DNA of 64,000 bases from Theropithecus gelada (taxonomy: Eukaryota > Chordata > Mammalia > Primates > Cercopithecidae). The stretch is from contig NC_037668.1 of the NCBI RefSeq assembly GCF_003255815.1, positions 71,008,940-71,072,939 on the forward strand, read 5' to 3'. Positions within the stretch are counted from its first letter, which is position 1. Each line of letters begins with the position of its first letter. The notes beneath the pieces were generated by a model that saw only the letters and a list, made by a program, of their open reading frames with translations, was not told the origin of the DNA and searched no databases. A program made the position numbers and the translations under genes. Below, in pieces: positions 35,301 to 47,800 of this stretch.

Positions 35301-38300
35301 ATTTGTTTCAAGAATGTTTTATAGTTTTCAGAATATAACTTTTGCACTTCTTTTGTTAAATATTTGTGAAAAATTTTCTTCTTTTTGATGCTATTGTAAA
35401 TTGAATTATTTTCCTAACTTCATTTTTGGATTGTTCATTCCAAATGTATAGAAATACAATTAATTTTTGCATACTGATCTTGTCTCCTGCAACCTTGCCA
35501 AACCCACTTATTAGTTCCAATAGTTTTTGTATTGGGTTATTCTGGCATTGCTATAAACGAATACCTGAGACTGAGTAATTTATAAAGAAAGAAAGTTTAA
35601 TTGGCTCATGGTTCTGCAGGGTGTACAGGAAGCGTGATGCTGGCATCTGCTTCTGGTAAGGGTTCAGGAAGCTTACAATCGTGGTGGAAGATGAAGGGGT
35701 AGTAGGCGCATCACATGGTGAGAGCAGGAGCAAGAGAGGGAGGTGAGAGATGCCACACACTGTTAAAAACCAGATCTCTCATGAACTCACCCATCACCAA
35801 GGGGATGTCACTAAACCATTCATGAGGGATATGCCCCAATGATCCAAGCACCTCCCACCAGGTCCCACCTTCAACACTGGGGATTACATTTCAACATGAG
35901 ATTTGGAGGAGACAAATATCCAAATTTTTTCAGTGTTTTTAGTGAATTCCTTAGGATTTTCTATATATAAGATCATGACATCTGCAATAGAGGTAGTTTT
36001 AGCCTTCCTTTCCAATCTGTGAATGCCTGTAACTTATTTTCCTTGCCTAATTGCCATGGCTAGAACCTCTAGTCTCATGTCAAACATAAGGGATGGGAGT
36101 GGATCCTTGCCTTATTCCTAATCTTAGGGAGAAAGCATCCAGTCTTTTTTTTTTTTTTTTTTTTTTTGAGAAGGAGTCTCGCTCTGTCATCCAGGCTTGA
36201 GTGCAGTGGCGTGATCTCAGCTCACTGCAAGCTCCACCTCCCAGGTTCATGCCATTCTCTTGCCTCAGCCTCCCAAGTAGCTGGCATTACAGGCACCCAC
36301 CACCACGCCCAGCTAATTTTTTATGTTTTTAGTAGAGAAGGGGTTTCACTGTGTTAGCCAGGATAGTCTCAATCTCCTGACCTCGTAATCCACCCACCTC
36401 AGCCTCCTAAAGTGCTGGGATTACAGGCGTGAGCCACCACGCCCGGCTGCATCCAGTCTTTAACGATTAAGTTTGATACTGTCTGTAGGTTTTTTTGAAG
36501 ATACTGTTTATCAGGCTGAAAAAGTTCCCTTCTATTCCTAGTTTGTTGAATGTTTTTATCATGAATGGCTGTTGGATTTTGTCAGATTTTTTTCTCTGTA
36601 TCTATTGAGATGATTGTGTGAGTTTTTGTTTTTACTCTATTAATATAGTATATTATACTAAGTGATTTCCAGATGTTAAACCGCCCTTGCATTCCTGGGA
36701 TAAAATCCACTTGGCCATAGTATATAGTCATTTTCATGTTAGAATATTCAATTTACTAGTATTTTGTTGAGGATTTTTGTATCTATACGAAATAGTGATC
36801 TATAGTTTTCTTGCAATGTCTTTGACTGCTATTGCATCAGGGCCTCATAGAATGAGTTGGGAAGTGTTCCAGCCTCTTCTGATTTTTTAAAGTGTTTGTG
36901 AAGAATTGGTATTAATTCTTCTTTAAGTGTTTGGTGGAATTCACCAGTGAAGTCATCTGGGCCTGGGCTTTTCTTTGTGGGAAGTTTCTTTTTCTAATGA
37001 ATCTCATTACCTATTTTCATCTATTTAGATTGTCTATTTCTTCTTGAGCCAGTTTCATTTTTTGTGTCATTCTAGGAATTTGTATATTTAAGTTGTCTAA
37101 TTTAGTCACATATAATTGTTCCTAGTATTCCTTTATGATCCTTTTTATTTCTGTAAGCTTAATAGTAATATTCCCTCTTTCATTTCCGATTACATTAATA
37201 TGATTTTCCTTCCCTCTGTCTCCTCCCCTCCTTTTTTTTTTTTGGTCTCTTTAAAGAATCAGCTTTCTGTTTCGTTGATTTTTCTCTATTGCTTTGCTAT
37301 TCTCTATTTCATTAATGTTCACTCTAATCTTTACTGTTTCCTTCCTTTGGCTTGCTTTAGGTTTAGGTTGCTCTTTTTTTTTTTTTCCCAGCGCCTTAAG
37401 GTGGAAGATTAGGTTATTTATTTAAGATCTTTCTTTTTTGAAAGTGTAGGTATTTGCAGCCAGAAAAAATTCCTCTTAATATTGCTTACCATAAATTTTG
37501 ATATGTTATGTCTTTATTTTCGTTCATCTCAAATATTTTGGAATTTCTCTTTTGATTTCTTTTTGATCCATTGGTTTTAGGAATGTGTTGTTAAATTTCT
37601 GCTTATTTGTGAGTTTCCCAGTTAATTTCTGTTTCTGTTATTAATTATTAATTTAATTCCACTATGCTTAGAGAATATATTTTGTATTATTTCTGTTCTT
37701 TTACATTTATTGAGATTTGTTTGGCTGGGTGCGGTGGCTCAAGCCTGTAATCCCAGCACTTTGGGAGGCCGAGACGGGCGGATCACGAGGTCAGGAGATC
37801 AAGACCATCCTGGCTAACACGGTGAAACCCCCATCTCTACTAAAAAATACAAAAAACTAGCCGGGCAAGGTGGCGGGTGCCTGTAGTCCCAGCTACTCAG
37901 GAGGCTGAGGCAGGAGAATGGCATAAACCCGGGAGGCGGAGCTTGCAGTGAGCTGAGATCTAGCCACTGCACTCCAGCCTGGGTGACAGAGCGAGACTCC
38001 ATCTCAAAAAAAAAAAAAAAAGAAAAAAAAGGTTTGTTTTTGGTCTGGCGTATAATCTATTTTGGAGACTGCTCTTTATGCACTTGAGAAGAATGTACAT
38101 TCTGTTATTATTGAGTTGGGTGTTCTATATACGTTTTTTAGGTCCGGTTGGTTTTTAGTGTTGTTCGAGTCTTCTGTTTCTTGTTATCTTCTGCCTGTTT
38201 GTCTTGATTGTTTTTGAAAGTGGTGTATTGCATGGGCAGCTGTGATGGCTCATGCCTGTAATCCCAGCACTTTGGGAGGCCGAGGTCGGCAGAACACCTG

Positions 38301-38814
38301 AGGTCAGGAGTTCACAGCCAGCCTGACCAACATGGAGAAATCCCATCTCTACTAAAAAAAATACAAAATTAGCCGGGCTTGGTGGTGCATGTTTGTAATT
38401 GGGAGGCTGAGGCAGGAGAATCACTTGAACCCAGCAGGCGGAGGTTGCAGTGAACCGAGATCATGCCATTGCACTCCATCCTGCGCAATGAGAGTGAAAC
38501 TCCATCTCAAAAAAAAAAAAAAAAAAAAAAGGCCAGGTGTGGTGGCTCACACCTGTAATCCCAGCACTTTGGGAGGCTGAGGCAGGCGGATCATCTAAGG
38601 TTGGGAGGTCGAGAACAGCCTGACCAACATGGTGAAACCCTGTCTCTACTAAAAATACAAAAAAATTAGCTGGGAGTGGTGGCACATGCCTGTAATCCCA
38701 GCTACTTGGGAGGCTAGGGCAGGAGAATTGCTGGAACACGGGAGGCAGAGGTTGTGGTGAGCCGAGATCGTGCCATTGCACTCCAGCCTGAGCAGCAAGA
38801 GCAAAACTCCATCT

Positions 38815-38847
<33 letters not shown>

Positions 38848-41800
38848 GGAATATTGCAATCTTCAACTCTTATTGTTGAACTATTTTCCTCTTCATTCTT
38901 GACAATTTTTACTTTATGCATTTGGGTGCTCTATTTCTATATACACATATCTTTACAATTAATATATTTTCCTGATGGGTTGACGATTTTTGCATTATAA
39001 AATATGTCTCTATTTCTAGTAACATTTTCTATTTTGAAGCCTATTTTGCCTGATCTTACTATAGCCACTCCAGCACTTTTGTTGTTGCTGTTTGTATGGT
39101 ATATCTTTTTTCATCCTTTTACTCTCAATATATTTATATCTTCGATTCCAAACTGTGTCTTATAAACATCATATAATTTAATCTTTTTTTTATTCAGTCT
39201 GACAATCTCTGACTTTTGATTGGATTGTTTAATCAATTCACATTTAATGTTATTACTGGCATAGTTGAATTTATGTCTACCATTTTACCTTTTTTTGTGT
39301 GTGTATCATGGGATTTTTGTTCTTCTATTTTTCTCTATGCCTTCTTTCACATTAAGTAAAATTTTAATGTAGTATTTTAGTATCTTTATTTTTCCCTATA
39401 TACTTTTAATTATTTCTTAGGGCTTACCACACACATTTTAACTCATTATAGTCAAATTCAATTTGATTCAATTTCATACTAACTTAATGCTAGTAACATA
39501 TAGAAATGTTACTGCCATATAGCTACATTCCCTTTCCCCTTTTTAATAGTATTATTGTTATACATATTACATCTATGAGTGTTACAAACCCCAATAATAT
39601 ATTCTTATAATTATTACCTTATATAATTGTATATCTTTTAAAGAAGCTGAGGTCAGAATGGGGAGCAATTATATATTTATAGTCTTTTTATGTTAACCTT
39701 TACTATCATTTCTGGTTCTCTTCATTTGTTCCTTGAGCTTGAGTTACCATTGAAGTCATTTCTTTAATCCAGTACACATTTGTTCCCACTCATCATTTGT
39801 GTGCCACTACTGGGAAATATATTACATTTCTATATGTTATAGGCACAACAGTATATTATATGCATATTGTTTCATACAATTGCTTTTTATATCAGCTAAA
39901 AGATGATGAAATATATATTTATATTGTCTTTTATAATTACCTTTACCAGTGCTCTTTGTTTTGTGTGGATTTGAATTACTATCTGGAGTAACTTGCTGTC
40001 AACCTGAAGGATTTCCTTTAGTATTTCATGTAAGTCAAATCTGCTAGCAACATATTTTTTCAGTTTTTGTTGGCAATGTTTTTATTTCACCTTCAGTTCT
40101 AAAAGATAGCTTTGCTGAGTTTTTGTTTGACAGCTTTTACTTTAAGTACTTTGAACATGTTATCCCATTCTCTTCTGGCTTCCATTGTCGTTGCTGAGAT
40201 ATCTGCTATTAATCTTATTGGGACCCTTTTGTAAGCGATCAGTCATTTTTCTATCGATGCTTTCAAAATTTTCTTCTCGTCTTCAGCTTTCATTATTTTT
40301 ACCAAAATGTGTCTGTTTGTGGATCTCTTTGTGTTTTTCCTACTTGGAGTTCATTGAGCTTCCTATATGTGTACATTGATGTTTCCCAATAAATTTGTAA
40401 TATTTTCAGCAATTATTTATGAAAATGTTTTTTTCTGTTCCTTTCTCTTTGTCCCATTCACCTTATGCATTAGTTGGTGTGCTTAATGGTGTCCCACATT
40501 TTTCTGAGGCTCTGTAAATTTGTAATTCTTTTTCCTGTCTGTTCTTCAAATTGCTTAATCTTTATTGATTTATAAAGTTCACTGATTCTTCTGCCAGTTC
40601 AGATCTATTATTGAGCACCTCTAGTGGATTTTTCACTTCAGTTATTGTACTTTTTAACTCTAGAATTTCTATTTTCTTACAGTCTATCCCTATATTGATG
40701 GGATCCTTTTATTCTTCTCTATTTGATGCATATCATTTCTATCTTTACTTCTTTAGTCATGGTTTCCTTTAGTTTTTTGGACATACTTGGAATGGCTAAT
40801 TTCAAGCCTTTGGGTGCTGCCATAAGGAATTTTGTTGCCTGTGAACAGAAAAATGCAAATTAATACAACTCTGAGATGCTTCTTTATAAGAAGTTTCATT
40901 ATTATATTGTCAAAAATTAAAAATCCAGTTATTACCAGAGATTTCTGAGGACAGGGGAGAATGATAATCCTAATATGGCAATGATGGGAGTGTAAACTGA
41001 TACAGCCATTCTAGCAAGGAATCTGATAGTTCTTGGTCAAATAGAGAATGGATGTACCTTGTTATCCAGTAGTCTGCACTGGATACATACCAGGAATCTG
41101 ATCCTACAGAGCCATTAAAGAACATGCACAGGCCGGGCGTGGTGGCTCATGCCTGCAATCCCAGCACTTTGGGAGTCTGAGGCGGGTGGATCACGAGGTC
41201 AAGAGATCAAGACCATTCTGGCCAACATGGTAAAACCCCGTCTCTACTAAAAATACAAAAATTAACAGGGCATGGTGGTGCGTGCCTGTAGTCCCAGCTA
41301 CTCAAGAGGCTGAGACAGGAGAATCACTTGAATCTGAGAGGCAGAGGTTGCAGTGAGCCGAGATCACGCCACTGCACGCCAGCCTGGCAGTCAGAGCGAG
41401 ACTCCATCTCAAAAGAAAAAAAAAAAAAAAGAACATGGACAAAGATATTCACCATAGTGTTTGTAGCAATGGAGAGTTGAAGACAATCCACATGTTCATC
41501 CCTAGTGGTAATGGAGAAGTAAAGTAGCTAGATGTATATTGTAGAATATCAAACATCAGTTAGAAGCAAATTATACATACTGCAACATAGATGATTCCTC
41601 AAAAATATCATGTTGAGAAAAAAGTAAAAGTACAGAGTGAGATCTGAAGCACAATATCATTTATAGAAATATTAAACACATCTATATATAATCAATGACA
41701 TACATAAAAACCATTTGTTGGTGCCTACTTATCATAGGGAGGAACAGAAGTAAAAATTGAGGAAGAAAGGAGTGAAATAAAATAAAATTTGTCTTACATG

Positions 41801-44800
41801 AATTTATGATGAATCTCTGCAAGTCTGCTTCTGAGATGCAAAACGAAAACAAAGATACAGAAATCAAGGAAATACAAGATAATGTCATCAGACGAGATTT
41901 AGAATTAGAAGAAAAAGGTTGGAATGTTTGAAAAGAGAGAATAAATAGTATGAAATACTTATCTTGGTTATTTAGAAAGTGAATGTATGGAAAAATATGG
42001 TAGAGTTACCAGGCAGGGTTAAATGCCCACTGAAGGTTTGTGATCATGCATTCACAGTGAAACCAGTAAGCCCACTAGTGTGATTCCCCATCATTACATG
42101 ACTCCTCAGGCAGAGGAGGAAGCAAGAGCATTGCTTTTGTTTTTAAGACAAGAGAGATTTGAGTGTGTAAAAGCTAATAGGAATGTGCTCATAGAGACAG
42201 GCAGGTCGAAGATATTGGAGAAAGAAAGGGTAACAGATGGAGAAGAATAACAATAGCCTGTGCCTGCCTACCCAGCATAGCATCTCTTTCTCTGAGATGT
42301 AGGGTCTACAGCCATAACACCCTGAATGTACCTGATCTTGTCTGATCTCAGAAGCTAAGCAGGGTCGGGCCTGGTTAGTACTTGGATGGGACATACTAGG
42401 GTAGGATAGAGTGGATGCAGATAAATTTATAAGTGGCAGAGGGGCAGAATTTGCAAAAAAAAAAAAAAAAAAATCCATTTCAGCCTTTGTCTTAGCTTGT
42501 GAACAGACCTAAATATGTACATCTCATTAAATTTCCCAACGATCACTCCTCATTCAGGTGTTCCAGAAACAATGCCTCTGATGACAGACATCTGTAACCT
42601 ACATAACCAGTGCAGTAGGATGCATTTCAATTTAAAATCATCCATCCAACTCTCATTTGCTACTGGTGATAATTAGTACAGTCTCTCCAGAGAGAAAATT
42701 ACTTATCCAGATCCTTAAAAATCATTCATACAATTTTTCCCAGTATTCCACTTCTAGAAATGTATGCTAAGGAAATAATCAGAGAGATACACAAAGACTT
42801 GTATAAGGATATTTAGTCTAGTGTTATTCCTATAATAAATAACAAAAATTGGAAGCCACTTAAATGTTCCTACAGCAGAGGAAGGGTTAAATTAAATTCA
42901 AAGATATCCATTGAAGAAAATATTTTATTGCCATTAAAATAATGTTTAAAAATAATATTGGCTCAGCCGAGAGTGGTGGCTCATGCCTGTAAACCCAGCA
43001 CTTTGGGAGGCCAAGGCAGGCAGATCACGAGGTCAGGAGATCGAGACCATCCTGGCTAACACAGTGAAGCCCTGTCTCTACTAAAAATACAAAAAAATAA
43101 AATAAAAATAAAGAAAATTAGCCGGGCATGGTGGCAGGTGCCTGTAGTCCCAGCTACTCGGAAGGCTGAGGCAGGAGAATGGCGTGAACCCAGGAGGCGG
43201 AGTTTGCAGTGAGCTGAGATCGCACCACTGTACTCCAGCCTGGGGGACAGAGCAAGACTCTGTCTCAAAAATAAAATAAAAATAATAATATTGGCTCAGG
43301 AAAATATGCATAATATTCAAACAGTTTAGCCGCAGCCTAATTTCTGTGCACCCAGGCTAATTAATGTTCTTGGGAACTAATTAGAGCTGACATGTACAGC
43401 CAGCCTTTTGCTTACTCTGCGGGATCTTGTTCTGTATGATTTCTCTAGGGGGAGCCTGCTCACTTTGAGTATTTGATGTATCCATTGCACTCAGCACCCA
43501 TCACCGGTCTAGCTACCTGCATCCGCAAACCCCTCATAGCCACCTGTTCTCTGGATCGATCCATCCGCATTTGGAATTATGAAACAAAGTAAGGAATGAA
43601 AGACTTGCCTACTTTAATATGCAAGACTCCAGTTTTTAATTTGTTTATGTGTATTATTTTAATTACAGTGTTTCAAACTTTAATTACTTAGAAGCTTTCA
43701 GTTGGAAAAGATTTTTTAAAAATCAAGTCAGTCAGCCTACCTGTTTCTTACTCTTGCATGGGCTAGAAAACTACTTTGTGGTTTACTTAATGCTTACCAC
43801 ATGCCAGACACTGGGGACATGAAGATATGAAGATAACACCCCAGTCTCTCACCTTCTTACATAAACTCCTGTGTCCCTCCAGCTCTCCTATCCCCTTGTT
43901 TCCCACAGGAACTGCTCTTTGCTTCAGGGAGCTCTCCAGACCCTTTCTTCCTCCTCTTTCTCCCAGGACATCACTATCCCAACCCAGATTTTACCTTCTG
44001 GCACAGCTTCCCTGGGAAGCTCCAACCCTAGTTGGACTCCCACCCCCCACTGTTTTCTTTGTTCTTGTGTACAACTTCTGGGGCTTCTAGGGAAAAAATA
44101 CTTGGACAATACTCATGAATTTTGGAATCTAAACAGCTATGTCTTCAGCATTGCTAGACCACACTTTGACCAATCTCCTTATCTACCATGCTCCATGCTG
44201 GACATTATACCCTCATAACCAAAATCTAGAAAAGAGAGGAACCAACAATTGCAAATAGTAGTATATCTCAAATACTATGATAACAACATATATCAGATAC
44301 AGTGGATGACTGGAGGGATTTAGTGAGCTAGGCTTACAATTCAGTAATTGATCTTTTTCACAGCACTCTGGAACTATTCAAGGAATACCAAGAAGAGGCA
44401 TATTCCATCAGCCTTCATCCATCTGGACACTTCATTGTAGTAGGGTTTGCTGACAAACTACGCCTCATGAATCTACTCATTGATGATATACGTTCTTTCA
44501 AAGAATACTCTGTTAGAGGATGCAGAGAGGTAAAAAACTGCTGAAGACAAAAGTCCAGTTTCTTGGAAAGCCATGGCTGAAATATCAGGAGCTAACATGG
44601 TCTGGGGAGGTGGGACCAAAATCTGTCTTGGAGAACTATAGTGGCTTAAAAAAAGTGGGGAGGGGGAAATCCAGTTCTTTTCCCAGCAACCTTATTGAGT
44701 GTATGCTTCCATCCCCATTTTCTTATGTCCACCAGACTATTTCATTGAACCTAAAACCTTGTGAGATCCCCGCTATGATAAGTCCTGTCTGTAATGGTGG

Positions 44801-47800
44801 AGTATTAGCAAATATTTTAAAAGAAAAGTAATCTCAGAATCAGAGTCACAGCTAGGAAGGTGAGGTTGGAGACAGGAGCCACGGAAAAATAAGCATCAAT
44901 GGTGAGAGGCAGGAAAGAGCTCATCAGCTTTCCCCAAGGTGACTTGCACAAACAAGGCAATGACTTCAGGAATTACTTCCCCCGCTCTAAAACGTGCTTC
45001 TACAGGCAAAATGACTGCTTGTGGTCCCAACGGCTTCATGATTTGTGGGCCTGGCAGTGTCAGCATCTGGCCACTATGAGTCACAGGAATAGTGAAAGTG
45101 TCTGAAAATGTCAGCCACTCCTCAATCTCATTTGCACCTTACCCCCACTCCCACCCTCACATGTAGTTTCAGTCCGAACTCTTGGGAAAATCACCTCTTG
45201 ACTGTAACCTCTAATTAGACTGCTCGCTTCCTGCTTGCTTGCTCTCTTGCTGTCTTTCCCTGTAGTGTTCCTTTAGCAACGGAGGTCACCTGTTTGCTGC
45301 AGTCAGTGGAAATGTGATTCACGTTTACACCACCACAAACCTAGAGAACATCTCAAGCCTGAAAGGACACACAGGGAAGGTGAGTGAGTGAACGGTCTCC
45401 AGGGAAACAAGGGGCACAGAGCCAAGCATGCCGCCAGCCAGTGGGATGCAGGTGAACAAAAGAGAGGTGGTTCCTTTCCTCATGGGTTCACTGTCTACTT
45501 GGGGAAAGACACAATAAAACAAATGCACAGACAAATGTAATTACTAATTGCAGTTCCACTGAAAGAAAAACATGGTGTTGTTATGAGAGAAATAATGAAG
45601 GGGGCGGCATAATTTAGGTGGCTGTATTTGCAAAAGCTTGGTCCTATAAGAGTGAGTAGGAGTTAATCAGACAGAACTGGTGGGGATAATCATTGCGGAT
45701 AGGGATCCAAAGGCCAGAGATGGGAGATTCATGGGGTGTCAGAGGACATGAAAGTCTGTGGACCTGGAATGTGGTGCCAGGATAAACCATGGGGTAAAGA
45801 TGGGCTGCGATTGGAGAGGTCACAAGGGCCCAAATGCATGGAAACTTGTAGGCTTTGTAAGGATTTATCCTTATTCCTTGAAATCATTGAAGACTTTCAG
45901 GGCAGAGAATGATATGACTAGATTTGCATTTTGAAGGATTACTTTGGCTGCAGAGTGAAGACTATTGAAGGGGGCGAGGGTAGAAATGGTAAGGAGGCTA
46001 CTGTGGATATCTACACCATAGATAATAGTGGTGGTGGTACAGTTAGGGAGAAGTGGATGGATTCAGATGATTTTAGAAAGTCAAGTCATGGGCTCATGCC
46101 TATAGTCTAAGCACTTTGGGAAACTGATGCAGGAGGATCGCTTGCACTCAGGAGTTCGAGACCAACCTGGGCAGCATAGGGAGACCCTGTGTCTACAAAA
46201 AGTAAAAAATATTTGCCAGGTGTGATGGCACACACCTGTGGTCCCAGTTACTTGGGAGGCTGAGGCGGGAGGATCACTTGGGCCCAGGAAGTCAAGGCTG
46301 CAGTGAGCCATGATCACACCACTGCACTCCAGCCTGGCTGACAGAGTAAGACCCTATCTGGAAAAAAAAAAAAAAAGAAAGAAAGAAGGAAGGAAGGAAG
46401 GAAGGAAGGAGAAAAAGAAAAAAAGAAAGTAAAATCACTAGGTCCTAGAGTAGTAGATTAGATGTGAGACATGATTAAGAGGGAGAGGCATGGAGAGGGT
46501 AAGAAGAAGTTGGCAGATGAATTTGGAGAGAAGAGGCCATTGGAAAAGAGAGGCATTCTAGGCAGAAGGACTTGTTGGAGATGATGAAATGGAGGTATGA
46601 AATGGAGGTGCTCGTTGGTTCATATGGCTGGAACACTGGACACATTTGAGCGATTATAAAGAGGTAGTAGGAAAGGTTGGCTGCATCGTAGAAGGTAGTG
46701 TATGCCATGCCAAGGAATTGGACTTTAGTCTTTCAGTGACAAGAAACAAGGGAAAGGATTTAAGCAAGAAAGTAATGGGATCAGAAAGGTAACTCTCTAA
46801 ACAGTGTTGAGGAAGGATTAGACTGGAAGGAAATTGGAGTGATGGAGAGCAGCTAGGATGTGAAGGTGAAAGTTGGGTTAGGAACTAAACCATGACTTTA
46901 GTAGCAGAGGCAAAGAGAAGAAAGAGATGAAGTTCCATTTCGGCCATGTTATATTTCATGTGCCCAGAAGTGTGATGTATGTGTGTGGAGGTCAGGAAAG
47001 AAGTCAGGGCTGAATATGAAGATTCGGGGAATTAGAAAGTAGAGGAAGTCAGAGGCATAGATTAGATCACCAAGGGCCTATGTGGAATCTGAGAAGAATA
47101 TTGGACAGGATAGGGGAGACCAACGTTTAAGAGACTGGTGAAAGAAGAGGAGCCAATGAAAGACTGAAAATAAAGATACGAAGAGAACTCGGAATCAATA
47201 ATTGTCTCAAAGAAGCCAAGGAACCAAACAATTTCTGAAAGGTTGAAGTGGTCAGTGGTACTAGATGTCAGAGGGAGGTCATGTAAAGTCCAAAACTGAC
47301 TATTGACTTTAGCAAATAACAGGTCATTGGAAGGAAAAGTAAAAATTTGTGGAAAGTGAAAGTGCTATGTAAACACAAGCATTTTTGTTTGTTTTTGAGA
47401 CAGAGTCTCACTCTGTCACCTAGGCTGGAATGCAGTGGCGCAATCTCGACTTACTGCAACCTCCACCTCCTGAGTTCAAGCGATTCTCCTGCCTCAGCCT
47501 CCTGAGTAGCTGAGATTACAGGCATGCACCACCACGCCCGGCTAATTTTGTATTTTTAGTAGAGACAGGGTTTCTCCATGTTGAACTACCAACCTCAGGT
47601 GGTCTGCCCACCTCAGCATGAAGGACTTCCTTTACTATTTCCTGGAAGGCAGATCTTCTAGTTTAAAAAAAAAAAAAAAAGTTTTTATTTATCTGAGAAT
47701 ATCTTTATGTTCATGTTTATCTTCATGTTTATCTTTATGTTCATGTTTATCTCACTTCCGTGAGTGACACTTGAGGTGTATGTGCGCACGTGCGTACGTG

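Larger units (their letters stand above)
33320..40835 (-). repeat. Long old L1 element, interrupted by an LTR and five Alus
   Basis: Antisense L1 text runs almost continuously, for example CCATACTG-type 3' motifs, CCAGTACCACACTGTCTTGA at about 35010, GTTCCCTTCTATTCCTAGTT at about 36525, TCTGGGCCTGGGCTTTTCTT at about 36957 and ACTATAGCCACTCCAGCACT at about 39058. The reading frames are broken throughout. Inserted in it are Alus at 33690, 36147, 37724, 38232 and 38531, and an LTR at 35540. Confidence 0.85.

Noticed and set aside
33320..40835. Search for an intact L1 ORF2 or endogenous retroviral gene
   Set aside because: The L1 is broken by many stops, frameshifts and insertions, and the LTR at 35540 has no internal viral sequence.
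46440..47340. Purine-rich block as a possible novel gene
   Set aside because: No sustained open frame or splice-bounded exon. The wording fits an ancient interspersed repeat related to 45410-46060.
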